Shown one piece after another: positions 52,647 to 61,279 of a stretch of 64,000 nt of DNA. How positions within the stretch are numbered: position 1 is the first letter of the stretch; each line of letters opens with the position of its first letter. The stretch comes from Microbacterium mangrovi. GTDB lineage: Bacteria; Actinomycetota; Actinomycetes; Actinomycetales; Microbacteriaceae. The notes beneath the pieces were generated by a model. It was not told the DNA's origin, searched no databases, and worked only from the letters and a program-made list of their open reading frames with translations. A program made the position numbers and the translations under genes. The stretch is taken from contig NZ_JTDK01000006.1 in assembly GCF_000802305.1 (NCBI RefSeq), positions 1,021,662-1,085,661 of the forward strand. The letters are read 5' to 3'.

Positions 52647-54113
52647 TTACTCGGCAGGGATCAGGGTGTACTTCGTGGAAAGGAACTCGTGGATGCCCTC
52701 GGAGCCGCCCTCGCGGCCGATGCCGGACTGCTTGACACCGCCGAACGGGGCCGCGGCGTTGGACACCACACCGGCGTTCAGTCCCATCATGCCGGTCTCG
52801 AGCTTCTCGATCATCCGGTGCCCGCGCTGCAGGTCCTGCGTGTACACGTAGGACACCAGGCCGTATTCGGTGTCGTTGGCCAGGCGCACGGCATCGTCCT
52901 CGGTGGCGAACGTCGCGATGGCGAGCACCGGTCCGAAGATCTCCTCGCGGAGGATCTCGCTGCCCGGCTGCACGTTCGAGAGGACGGTGGGCTGGAAGAA
53001 GGTGCCCACACCCGCAAGCGCCTCGCCGCCGGTGCGCAGCTCGGCGCCGCGGCCGACCGCGTCGGTGACGAGCTCCTTCGCCTTCGCGACCGCGTCGGTG
53101 TCGATGAGCGGGCCGATGTTGACGTCCTCTTCGGTGCCGCGGCCGATCTTCATGCCGTTCACGCGCTCGGTGACCTTGCGGGCGAACTCGTCCGCGACCG
53201 ACTCGTGCACGATGAAGCGGTTCGCCGCGGTGCAGGCCTGGCCGATGTTGCGGAACTTCGCCGCCATCGCCCCGTCGACCGCCTTGTCCAGGTCGGCGTC
53301 CTCGAACACGACGAACGGCGCGTTTCCGCCGAGCTCCATCGACACGCGCAGCACGCCCTCGGCGGCCTGCGCGATCAGGCGACGGCCCACCTCGGTCGAC
53401 CCCGTGAACGACAGCTTGCGCAGACGCGGGTCGGCGATGATCGGCGCCGACACCTTGCCGCTGGTCGAGGTCGGGATGACGTTCACGACACCCTTGGGCA
53501 GGCCCGCCTCTTCGAGCAGCTGCACGAAGAAGATGGTCGACAGCGGGGTCAGTGCCGGGGGCTTGATCACCACGGTGCACCCGGCCGCCAGGGCCGGCGC
53601 GATCTTGCGAGTCGCCATCGCCAGCGGGAAGTTCCACGGCGTGATGAAGAACGACGGACCCACCGGGCGCTGCGAGACCACCATGTGACCGGTGCCCTCC
53701 GGGTTCATCCCGTAGCGGCCCGAGATGCGCACCGCCTCCTCGGAGAACCAGCGCACGAACTCGCCGCCGTACGCGACCTCGCCGCGCGCCTCCGCGATCG
53801 GCTTGCCCATCTCGAGGGTCATCAGCAGCGCGGCGTCCTCCTTGCGCTCCTGGAGCAGCTCCCACGCGCGACGCAGGATCTCACTGCGGCGACGCGCCGG
53901 GGTGTTCGCCCACTCCTCCTGCGCGGCGACCGCGGCATCCAGGGCCCGGATGCCGTCCGCCGGCGACGCGTCCGCGATGGTGCGGATGACCTCGTTCGTG
54001 GAAGGGTCGTGCACGTCGAGGGTGCGACCACCCTCAGCCTCGACCCACTCGCCACCGATGAACAGGCCGGTGTTGACCTGCTCCAGCAGCGCCGTCTCGT
54101 TCGCAGCAGTCAT
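52647..54113 (-). CDS. gabD: Succinate-semialdehyde dehydrogenase, GabD type
   Basis: 488 residues. FFITPWNFPLAMATRKIAPA, LSFTGSTEVGRRLI, MELGGNAPFVVFEDADLDKA (glutamate) and NIGQACTAANRFIV (cysteine) match GabD closely. It oxidises succinate semialdehyde, or the C4 aminoaldehyde from putrescine, with NAD(P). GAAAGG precedes the ATG. The gene is separated from the universal stress gene by 63 bases. Confidence 0.9.
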   Translation of the reverse strand: MTAANETALLEQVNTGLFIGGEWVEAEGGRTLDVHDPSTNEVIRTIADASPADGIRALDAAVAAQEEWANTPARRRSEILRRAWELLQERKEDAALLMTLEMGKPIAEARGEVAYGGEFVRWFSEEAVRISGRYGMNPEGTGHMVVSQRPVGPSFFITPWNFPLAMATRKIAPALAAGCTVVIKPPALTPLSTIFFVQLLEEAGLPKGVVNVIPTSTSGKVSAPIIADPRLRKLSFTGSTEVGRRLIAQAAEGVLRVSMELGGNAPFVVFEDADLDKAVDGAMAAKFRNIGQACTAANRFIVHESVADEFARKVTERVNGMKIGRGTEEDVNIGPLIDTDAVAKAKELVTDAVGRGAELRTGGEALAGVGTFFQPTVLSNVQPGSEILREEIFGPVLAIATFATEDDAVRLANDTEYGLVSYVYTQDLQRGHRMIEKLETGMMGLNAGVVSNAAAPFGGVKQSGIGREGGSEGIHEFLSTKYTLIPAE

Positions 54114-54176
54114 GGGGATTCCTTTCGGGTCGGAACGGTGCCCGCGGGCGCCGTTCGCAAGGTTCTTCGGTGTAGC

Positions 54177-55055
54177 TCAGGCCTCCGCGCCGGCGGCCCG
54201 GCGCGGGATGACGATCATGGGCACGGGAAGCTCGTGCAGCATCTTGGTGGCCGTGGAGCCGAGGAAGATGTGCTTGGGCTGTGCGAGGCGGCTGGAACCG
54301 ACCAGCACCACCTCGCCGGGAAGCCAGTCGAGGTCTCGGACGGCGTCTTCGACGCTCTCGCCGCGACCGACCAGGACGTCGACCGCGACCGCCTCGGGCA
54401 GAGCCTCGCGAGCCTGGGCGAGGACGTCCTCGGCGTGTGCGGCGCCCGCGATGCGGATGACGCCGGTGTCGACGGAGCTCGGCAGGTCGACGGTCACCAG
54501 CGACACCATGCGCACCGGCGCACCGGTGAGCGTCGCGCCGGTGACGGCCGAGTCGATGAGCGACTCGGCGCCGGGACGGGTGCCGATCGCGACGGTGATC
54601 CGCGACAGCGCGGCGGTGGCATCCGTCTTCCGCTCCCCCGCCGGCGCCAGGGCGACCGGCACATCGGCGGAGTGCAGCAGGGCGGCAGCCGTCGAGCCGA
54701 CGCGGTGGTGGCCGCGGGGGCCTCCGTTCGCGGCGCCGACGACGATGAGGGATGCCCCGAGCTCCGCGGCGGCGGTGCTGAGTCCCTCTGCGTAGGACTC
54801 GGCGACGCCCACGTGCTCGGCGTGCTCGACGCCGGCCGGGATCTTCTTGGCGCCCGCCGCCAGCCACTTCATGGCCTGGTCGCGCAGGTAGCCGTCGAAA
54901 GCGGCATCCGGGGGCACGAGCGTGCCCGAGTCGGTCGGCAGCACCATGACGAGGTCGAGGACGGCGCCGGTGGCGCGCGCCAGGCGGGCGCCCAGCGCGA
55001 CGGCGTCCTTGCCGGACTTGGTGTGGGTGTAGCCCACGACGATGTGGTGGCTCAC
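54177..55055 (-). CDS. Universal stress protein with two Usp domains
   Basis: 292 residues from GTG, overlapping the amine oxidase stop by four bases (GTGA). Two Usp domains are visible: HHIVVGYTHTKSGKDAVALG with LIVVGAANGGPRGHHRVGST (nucleotide-binding G-2x-G-9x-G(S/T)), and ITVAIGTRPGAESLIDSAV with VLVGSSRLAQPKHIFLGSTA. It probably binds ATP. Its place inside an amine-degrading operon is unusual and suggests a role linked to aldehyde or oxidative stress there. Confidence 0.9.
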   Translation of the reverse strand: MSHHIVVGYTHTKSGKDAVALGARLARATGAVLDLVMVLPTDSGTLVPPDAAFDGYLRDQAMKWLAAGAKKIPAGVEHAEHVGVAESYAEGLSTAAAELGASLIVVGAANGGPRGHHRVGSTAAALLHSADVPVALAPAGERKTDATAALSRITVAIGTRPGAESLIDSAVTGATLTGAPVRMVSLVTVDLPSSVDTGVIRIAGAAHAEDVLAQAREALPEAVAVDVLVGRGESVEDAVRDLDWLPGEVVLVGSSRLAQPKHIFLGSTATKMLHELPVPMIVIPRRAAGAEA

Positions 55056-56410
55056 GAACGTGCCCTTTCGATGATTGTCGCGGCCGCATCGCGGCCCGTC
55101 CGGATCGCTCCGTCGACGTGTTGGAAGCCTTCTCCGGCCAGATCGCTCGAGGCGAAGTGCACCGGTCCGACAGGGGTGCGCAGATCCGCACCGTACCGGT
55201 GCAGTCCGCCGAGGTCGAAGCTAGCGGCGTAGGCTCCGCGCGTCCATTCCGCAGCCCCCCAGTCGCTCTCGTGGTACACGACCGGGCTCAGCGCCCGATC
55301 GCCGAAGTAGCGCGCGAGCGACGCCAGCACCCGCTCCCGCCGGTGGTTCGCGTCGAGGTGCAGCAGGGCGTCGGCGCGGACGTCGGACACGAACCCGACC
55401 AGCGTGCCGTGCGCCTCCCCCGGGCGGGTGTCGTCGTACGCCTCGTGCACGACCTCGTAGGGGCTGACGGCCGTGCCGGACAGGCCGTCCTCCCGCCAGA
55501 ACGGGCACGAGTACACGGCATGCACCTTGAGCACCGATCCCATCGAGAGGTGCTGGTGGAGCTGCTGCTGGTGCCGCGGCAGCGGCGGGACGAAGGTGAT
55601 GCGCTCGTGCAGCACGGGTGCATAGGCCAGCACCGCCCAGCGGGCGTGCACCGTGACCGACTCCGCGACCGCCGAGACGCCGTCGGCGTCCCAGCGCAGC
55701 TCGTGCACGGGCTGCTCCAGCAGCACGTCCTCGCCGAGCCGCTCGGCCAGCAGCAGCGGAACCTGCTGCATCCCTCCGGCGACCCGCCGAGCGCTGCGGG
55801 CGCCGGCGACCGCCAGATTCCCGAATCCGCCCGCCGACGCCGCCGCGTGCAGCGCCTGCAGCAGCGAGAACGTGTGCGCGGGCTTGCCCAGCATCGAGCC
55901 GGCGACCGACAGGGCGATCGCGTCGGATGCCTCGCGGTCGTCGGTCTGCGCGCGCAGCCACTGCTGGAACGAGATCTCGTCGAGCCCGACCGCGTGCGCG
56001 GCATCCCACGGCGCCGCCGGGTCGATGGACGCGGCGAGCTCTTCCAGCCGTGCGGTGATCGCCACCATCTCGGCACGCGTGGACTCGGCGACCGGGAGCG
56101 CCCCGCCGGTAAAGCGGGACGACTCGCCGGTGCGACCGACATACACGCTGTCGCCGTCATCGTGCCCGGAGAGGGTCTCCAGTCCGAGGTCGGCGATCAC
56201 CTGCAGCAGGGCGTCCTGGTGCGGCGAGACCCACTGACCGCCGATCTCGAGCATCGCGCCCTCGATCGTGTCGGTCCGCAGGCGCCCGCCCACGCGGTCG
56301 CGCGCCTCGAGCACGGCGACGGACAGGCCCGCCCTCCGCAGCTCGTTCGCCGCCGTGGTGCCGGCGACGCCGGCACCCACGACGACGACATCGCGTGTGA
56401 TGTCTCGCAA
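55052..56410 (-). CDS. puo: Flavin monoamine oxidase, probable putrescine oxidase
   Basis: 452 residues. The FAD dinucleotide motif VVVVGAGVAGTTAANELRR, then VLEARDRVGGRLRT and GGQWVSPHQDALL identify the monoamine oxidase family. Actinobacterial putrescine oxidases look alike, producing 4-aminobutanal, ammonia and hydrogen peroxide. The C-terminal FAD contact is SSDLAGEGFQHVDGAI. The start is TTG 56408-56410 with GAGGG five bases upstream. It lies 15 bases after gabT; substrate is inferred from operon content. Confidence 0.85.
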   Translation of the reverse strand: MRDITRDVVVVGAGVAGTTAANELRRAGLSVAVLEARDRVGGRLRTDTIEGAMLEIGGQWVSPHQDALLQVIADLGLETLSGHDDGDSVYVGRTGESSRFTGGALPVAESTRAEMVAITARLEELAASIDPAAPWDAAHAVGLDEISFQQWLRAQTDDREASDAIALSVAGSMLGKPAHTFSLLQALHAAASAGGFGNLAVAGARSARRVAGGMQQVPLLLAERLGEDVLLEQPVHELRWDADGVSAVAESVTVHARWAVLAYAPVLHERITFVPPLPRHQQQLHQHLSMGSVLKVHAVYSCPFWREDGLSGTAVSPYEVVHEAYDDTRPGEAHGTLVGFVSDVRADALLHLDANHRRERVLASLARYFGDRALSPVVYHESDWGAAEWTRGAYAASFDLGGLHRYGADLRTPVGPVHFASSDLAGEGFQHVDGAIRTGRDAAATIIERARS

Positions 56411-56425
56411 TCGAACCCTCGGCGG

Positions 56426-57781
56426 TCAGCTGTTGGCGAGCGCGTCCGCGACGACGTCCAGACCCTCGCGCAGCAGCTCGTCGGAGATCGACAGCGGCGG
56501 CAGGAAGCGGATGACGTTACCGAACGTGCCGCAGGTGAGCACGACGACGCCTTCGGCGATGCACTTCTTCGCGACCGCGGCGGTCAGCGCGGCATCCGGC
56601 TCACCGGTGGCGGGGTCGACGAACTCGGCGGCGACCATCGCACCGCGGCCACGGACGTCGCCGATACGCGGGTCGGCGGCCTGCATCTCGCGCAGACGCG
56701 GCAGCAGGATGTCGCCGATGGCGCGAGCGCGCGCGGGGGCGTCCTCGCTCTCGAAGACCTCGATGGTCGCGATCGCCGCGGCGCACGCGACGGGGTTTCC
56801 ACCGTAGGTGCCGCCCAGTCCGCCGCCGTGGGTGGCGTCCATGATCTCGGCGCGGCCGGTCACGGCGGCCAGCGGCATCCCGCCGGCGATGCCCTTGGCG
56901 GTGGTGATGAGGTCGGGGACGATGCCGAACTGCTCGCTGACGAACATGGTGCCGGTGCGGGCGAAGCCGGTCTGGACCTCGTCGGCGATGAAGACGACGT
57001 CGTTGGCGCGGCACCACTCGACGAGCGCGTTCAGGAAGCCGTCGGCCGGGACGATGAAGCCGCCCTCGCCCTGGATGGGCTCGATGATGATCGCTGCGAG
57101 GTTGGCGGCGCCGACCTGCTTCTCGATCATCGTGATGGCGTTCTTGGCCGCCTCGGCGCCGGAGAGGCCGCCGTCACGGTAGGGGTAGGACAGCGGGGCG
57201 CGGTACACGTCGGACGCGAACGGGCCGAAGCCGTCCTTGTACGGCATGTTCTTCGCGGTGAGCGCCATCGTGAGGTTGGTGCGGCCGTGGTACGCGTGGT
57301 CGAACGCGACGACGGCGGTCTTGCCGGTGAACTTGCGGGCGATCTTGATCGCGTTCTCGACGGCCTCGGCGCCCGAGTTGAACAGCGCCGACTTCTTGGC
57401 GTGGTCGCCGGGGGTGAGGCGGTTGAGCGCCTCGGCGACGTCGACGTACTGCTCGTACGGGGACACCATGAAACAGGTGTGGGTGAACTGCGCGACCTGC
57501 TGCTGCACCGCGGCGACGACCTTCGGGTGGGCGTTGCCGACCGTGGTGACGGCGATACCGGCGCCGAGGTCGATGAGCGAGTTGCCGTCGGCGTCGACGA
57601 TGACCCCGCCGCCGGCGGCGACGGTGGCGATCGGGACGGAGTGGGAGACACCCGCTGAGACCGCGGCCGACTTGCGGTCCAGGACCTCCTGGGAGCGGGG
57701 GCCGGGAATGGCCGTGACGAGGCGGCGCTCCTGCGGGAGGGTGGGGCCGCCGACGGGCGTAGTGGTGTCAGCAATGGTCAT
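56426..57781 (-). CDS. gabT: 4-aminobutyrate--2-oxoglutarate aminotransferase
   Basis: 451 residues, class III PLP aminotransferase. FNSGAEAVENAIKIAR binds the cofactor phosphate, FIADEVQTGFARTG holds the PLP aspartate and ITTAKGIAGGMPLAAV the Schiff-base lysine. It converts GABA and 2-oxoglutarate to succinate semialdehyde and glutamate. ATG 57779-57781 gives MTIADTTTPV. First gene of the five-gene operon and divergent from the PucR gene. Confidence 0.95.
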   Translation of the reverse strand: MTIADTTTPVGGPTLPQERRLVTAIPGPRSQEVLDRKSAAVSAGVSHSVPIATVAAGGGVIVDADGNSLIDLGAGIAVTTVGNAHPKVVAAVQQQVAQFTHTCFMVSPYEQYVDVAEALNRLTPGDHAKKSALFNSGAEAVENAIKIARKFTGKTAVVAFDHAYHGRTNLTMALTAKNMPYKDGFGPFASDVYRAPLSYPYRDGGLSGAEAAKNAITMIEKQVGAANLAAIIIEPIQGEGGFIVPADGFLNALVEWCRANDVVFIADEVQTGFARTGTMFVSEQFGIVPDLITTAKGIAGGMPLAAVTGRAEIMDATHGGGLGGTYGGNPVACAAAIATIEVFESEDAPARARAIGDILLPRLREMQAADPRIGDVRGRGAMVAAEFVDPATGEPDAALTAAVAKKCIAEGVVVLTCGTFGNVIRFLPPLSISDELLREGLDVVADALANS

Positions 57782-57822
57782 GTGATCGACAGTAAGCGCG
57801 GTATCCCACCCTCGCACTAGAC

Positions 57823-57857
57823 TTTGCGTACATTCTTCGACTGTTCATGTACGCGAA
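57823..57857. promoter_or_regulatory. Candidate PucR operator between gabT and its regulator
   Basis: Inverted repeat TTTGCGTACAT (57823-57833) and ATGTACGCGAA (57847-57857), one mismatch, 13-base spacer. It lies 41 bases upstream of the gabT start and ends 14 bases before the regulator start. A TAGACT hexamer (57818-57823) overlaps its left edge. Confidence 0.65.
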
Positions 57858-57871
57858 GTACAGGAGAACCC

Positions 57872-59419
57872 ATGGCCGTGATGGATGCCCCGACGCTGCG
57901 CGCCCTGCTCGCCCGACGCGACCTGCATCTGACCCCCGCGATCGCGGAGGAGAACCTCACCGAGGGCGCGTGGGACGCGCCGATCCGGTGGGTGCACAAC
58001 TCCGACCTCACCGACCCGACGCCCTTCCTCTCGGACGGCCTCGTGCTGCTCACCACGGGCACGCAGATGGCCGGCTGGCAGCGGCGATCGTTCGAGGAGT
58101 ACGTGCACCGGCTCTCCGTGCGCGGCGTCGTCGCGCTCGGCTTCGGCACCGAGGTGGTGCGCGACGGCATCCCGCCGATGCTCGTCGCCGCGTGCCGGAC
58201 CACCCGCATGTCGCTGTTCGAGGTGCCGTACCGCACCCCGTTCATCGCGGTGGCCCGCGCCAACGCCGAGGCGATCGCCGCCGAGACGTTCGCCCGCCGC
58301 AGCTGGGCGCTGGCCGCCCAGCGGGCCATCTCGCTGGCGGCCCTGCGCCCGAACGGCCTGACCGCGACGCTCGCAGAGCTCGCCCGGCAGCTGGAGACCT
58401 GGGTGGGGCTGTTCGATCCGGCCGGGTCGCTGGTGAACGAGCATCCGGCCGGGGCCCTGGACGCGGCCACTCGCACCGCGCTGGGCGAGGAGGTCGGCCG
58501 GGTGCTCCGCCGCGGCGCGCGTGCCGGGTCGTCGCTGCACCTCGGCGACACCCCCTTCACGCTGCAGACCCTCGGCCGCGGCGGACACCTGCGCGGCGTC
58601 ATCGCGATCGCCGCCGGGGCCCTCGACCAGGAGGGACGCGGCGTGGTCACCGCCGTGATCGCGATGGCCGGGCTCGCCCTCGAACAGAACGAGGGCCTGC
58701 AGCGCGCCCGGGCACTGCTGCGGACGGGTGTGCTGCAGTCGCTGCTCAGCGACGACGCGAGCCTCGCGGAGCGGATCGCCGAGCAGATGTGGGGCGGGAT
58801 GCCGCCGGCGCCCGTGCTCGTGGCCGTGACGGACGCCCCGGCCCTGACCGACGCGGCCATCGAATGGCTGGAACTCCGGGTGGACGAGACACCCGGCACC
58901 CTCTTCTTCGCCCGCACCGACGAGGGCGTGGTGCTCGTCGTCCCGGAGGACCGGGACCAGGTGCTCGACGACCTCGCCGAGACCTTCGGGACGCGGATCG
59001 GGGTGTCGAGCGGGACGGGCTACGACCAGTTCAGCCGCGCGCTCGGCCAGGCGCGGGTGGCGCGCACCCGTGGCGGCACCTTCACGGTCGGCGCCGTCAC
59101 CCGGTTCGCGGACGTCGCGGCATCCGGCATCCTCTCCGCCCTCGGCAACGACGCCGGAAGGTCTCTGGCTCGCGCCGCCATCGAGCCGCTGCGCCGCAAC
59201 GACGAGGAGGAGGGCACCGCCCTGGTCGAGACCCTGCACACCTGGCTCGAGCAGGATGCCCGCTACGACGCCGCCGCGGAAGTGCTCGGCGTGCATCGGC
59301 ACACGGTGCGCGCGCGGGTCGCACTCGCACAGCGCCTGCTCGGCGTCGACCTCGGCACCTTCCCCGCCCGGGCCGAGCTCTGGGCCGCGCTGCAGGTGGA
59401 CTCGCCCCCGGTGGAGTGA
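57872..59419 (+). CDS. PucR-family transcriptional regulator of the putrescine/GABA operon
   Basis: 515 residues from ATG 57872, after AGGAGA. An N-terminal PucR sensor domain (about 10-130), a central GGDEF-like region and the C-terminal PucR helix-turn-helix (AAEVLGVHRHTVRARVALAQ, about 470-490) are seen. PucR proteins activate purine, amine or GABA catabolism on sensing the substrate. Activation of the divergent gabT operon is inferred from position and the operator. Confidence 0.88.
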   Translation: MAVMDAPTLRALLARRDLHLTPAIAEENLTEGAWDAPIRWVHNSDLTDPTPFLSDGLVLLTTGTQMAGWQRRSFEEYVHRLSVRGVVALGFGTEVVRDGIPPMLVAACRTTRMSLFEVPYRTPFIAVARANAEAIAAETFARRSWALAAQRAISLAALRPNGLTATLAELARQLETWVGLFDPAGSLVNEHPAGALDAATRTALGEEVGRVLRRGARAGSSLHLGDTPFTLQTLGRGGHLRGVIAIAAGALDQEGRGVVTAVIAMAGLALEQNEGLQRARALLRTGVLQSLLSDDASLAERIAEQMWGGMPPAPVLVAVTDAPALTDAAIEWLELRVDETPGTLFFARTDEGVVLVVPEDRDQVLDDLAETFGTRIGVSSGTGYDQFSRALGQARVARTRGGTFTVGAVTRFADVAASGILSALGNDAGRSLARAAIEPLRRNDEEEGTALVETLHTWLEQDARYDAAAEVLGVHRHTVRARVALAQRLLGVDLGTFPARAELWAALQVDSPPVE

Positions 59420-59468
59420 TCGGTCCCGGTCACAGTCCGTCCGCCTCGGGCCGGATGCCGGACACCCT

Positions 59469-59495
59469 GCGCGGTGCCCGGCCCGGGCACCGCGC
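59469..59495. terminator. Terminator of the PucR gene, 13-bp perfect stem
   Basis: Arms 59469-59481 and 59483-59495 pair perfectly around a single central base, 49 bases past the regulator stop and just before the next promoter. Confidence 0.75.
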
Positions 59496-59508
59496 GTAGC
59501 CTGGACCG

Positions 59509-60891
59509 GTGACGACGATCAACGGCGAAGTCTCTTTCTGGTGGCGGACGCTCGGCGGTCCGCCTGCCCCGCGGCCGGCCCTGGCGGGCTCGATGGAGGC
59601 CGACGTGTGCATCGTCGGCTCGGGGTACACCGGACTGTGGACCGCGTACTACCTGAAGACGCTGCAGCCCGACCTGCGGGTCGTGATCCTCGAGCAGCGT
59701 TTCGCGGGCTACGGCGCCTCCGGGCGCAACGGCGGATGGCTCACGAACTCGGTCACCGGCGGACGCGCCCGGTACGCGAAGACCCACGGGCGGGATGCCG
59801 CCGTCGCCCAGCAGGTCGCGCTGAACGACGCGGTCGACGAGGTCATCGCCGTCACCGAGCGCGAGGGCATCCAGGCGGACATCGTCAAGGGCGGAGAGCG
59901 GACCGTCGCCCGCAATCCCGCGCAGCTGGCGCGTCTGCGCGCGATGATCGCGTCCGAGGCGGCGTGGCCGCACACCGACTGGGAGGTGCACAACACCCCG
60001 GAGACAGCCGCGCGTCTGCGGGTGTCCGGGGCGATCGCGTCCGCGTGGCATCCGCACTGCGCGCGCATCCACCCCGGCAAGCTGGTGTCGGGACTCGCGG
60101 CGACCGTCGAACGCCTGGGCGTCGTCATCCACGAGGGCACCCGCGTCACCGAGATCCAGCCGGGCCTCGCGACGACCGAGCACGGCACGGTGCGCGCGGA
60201 CGCCGTCATCCGCGCGACCGAGGGGTTCACCGCGAACCTCAAGGATCAGCACCGCACGTGGCTCCCGATGAACTCGTCGATGATCGCGACGCAGCCGCTT
60301 CCGGTGGAGGTCTGGGAGCAGATCGGGTGGGACGGACGGGAGACGCTCGGCGACATGGCGCACGTGTACATGTACGCGCAGCGCACGGCCGACGACCGCA
60401 TCGCCTTCGGCGGACGCGGGGTCCCGTACCGGTACGGTTCGCGCGTCGACAGCGACGGGCGAACGCAGAAGCGCACCATCGCGGCGTTGACGAGGCTCCT
60501 GCGGGAGTTCTTCCCCGCAGCATCCGACGTGCCGGTCGACCACGCCTGGGCGGGGGTTCTGGGCGTTCCGCGGGACTGGTCGGCGACGGTGTCGTTCGAC
60601 CGGGTGCGCGGGCTCGGCCACGCCGGCGGGTACGTCGGCACGGGCGTCACCGCGACCAATCTCGCCGGGCGCACCCTCGCCGACCTGGTGCTGAAGAACG
60701 ACACCGACCGGACGCGACTGCCGTGGGTGAACCACCGCGCCAAGGCCTGGGAGCCGGAGCCGCTGCGCTGGACGGCCGTGCAGGCGATCTACACCGCGTA
60801 CGGCTGGGCCGACGGGATGGAGGCGTCCGGCCGGTCGGACCGGGACGCCTGGCCCGCCCGCATCGCCGACGCCATCGCCGGCGAGCACTGA
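59509..60891 (+). CDS. FAD-dependent oxidoreductase, DAO/PuuB-like
   Basis: 460 residues from GTG. DVCIVGSGYTGLWTAYYL is the FAD motif and GYGASGRNGGWLTNSVTGG follows, as in the DAO family that includes gamma-glutamylputrescine oxidase PuuB. C-terminal GGYVGTGVTATNLAGRTLADL also fits. It may oxidise an amine related to the neighbouring polyamine genes. TAGCCT (59497-59502) lies six bases before the GTG, so initiation is probably leaderless. Confidence 0.82.
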   Translation: MTTINGEVSFWWRTLGGPPAPRPALAGSMEADVCIVGSGYTGLWTAYYLKTLQPDLRVVILEQRFAGYGASGRNGGWLTNSVTGGRARYAKTHGRDAAVAQQVALNDAVDEVIAVTEREGIQADIVKGGERTVARNPAQLARLRAMIASEAAWPHTDWEVHNTPETAARLRVSGAIASAWHPHCARIHPGKLVSGLAATVERLGVVIHEGTRVTEIQPGLATTEHGTVRADAVIRATEGFTANLKDQHRTWLPMNSSMIATQPLPVEVWEQIGWDGRETLGDMAHVYMYAQRTADDRIAFGGRGVPYRYGSRVDSDGRTQKRTIAALTRLLREFFPAASDVPVDHAWAGVLGVPRDWSATVSFDRVRGLGHAGGYVGTGVTATNLAGRTLADLVLKNDTDRTRLPWVNHRAKAWEPEPLRWTAVQAIYTAYGWADGMEASGRSDRDAWPARIADAIAGEH

Positions 60892-60907
60892 GTGGGCGCG
60901 GGTCCGC

Positions 60908-61225
60908 TCAGTCGGTCAGCAGCGCGTCGATCAGCCCCGGGAAGCGGTCGTCGAGTTCGACGCGGCGCAGTTGGATCGAGTGCGTCCGCCCGGTGACGAT
61001 CGTGCGGGTGAGCCCCGCCTCGCGCAGCGTCTTGAAGTGGTGGGACAGCGTCGACTTCTGGATGTCGAGGCCCCACAGATCGGCGGTCTTGGCGTGCGGT
61101 TCGCCGTCGGCGAGGACCCTGATGATCGCGAGACGTGCGGGATCGGCCGCGGCCCGCAGCACGTCGACGAGCTGGATCTCACCGATGTCCGGAACGGGAT
61201 AGGGCTCTGCAGTCTCGGCGGCCAC
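60908..61225 (-). CDS. ArsR-family transcriptional repressor
   Basis: 105 residues from GTG 61223-61225, preceded by GGAGG. The winged helix contains LDIQKSTLSHHFKTLREAGL and TRTIVTGRTHSIQLRR. No metal-binding cysteine motif is present, so the ligand is not a classic metal site. An in-frame ATG ten codons upstream exists but would bypass the ribosome site. Divergent from the MFS gene, whose promoter holds a fitting palindrome. Confidence 0.88.
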   Translation of the reverse strand: MAAETAEPYPVPDIGEIQLVDVLRAAADPARLAIIRVLADGEPHAKTADLWGLDIQKSTLSHHFKTLREAGLTRTIVTGRTHSIQLRRVELDDRFPGLIDALLTD

Positions 61226-61244
61226 GGCATCCTCCGCTAATTGT

Positions 61245-61273
61245 TTGACATGCATCGAACGATGCTCTACCTT
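61245..61273 (+). promoter_or_regulatory. MFS promoter with embedded ArsR-type operator
   Basis: -35 TTGACA (61245-61250), 17-bp spacer and -10 TACCTT (61268-61273), six bases before the MFS ATG. The perfect 14-bp palindrome GCATCGAACGATGC (61252-61265) fills the spacer, so a bound repressor would block polymerase. The divergent ArsR gene starts 20 bases from the -35. Confidence 0.82.
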
Positions 61274-61279
61274 GATCGT

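Noticed and set aside
55118..57658. An 846-codon forward frame opposite the amine oxidase and gabT
   Set aside because: Composition is that of an antisense shadow, and both genes beneath have complete catalytic motifs.
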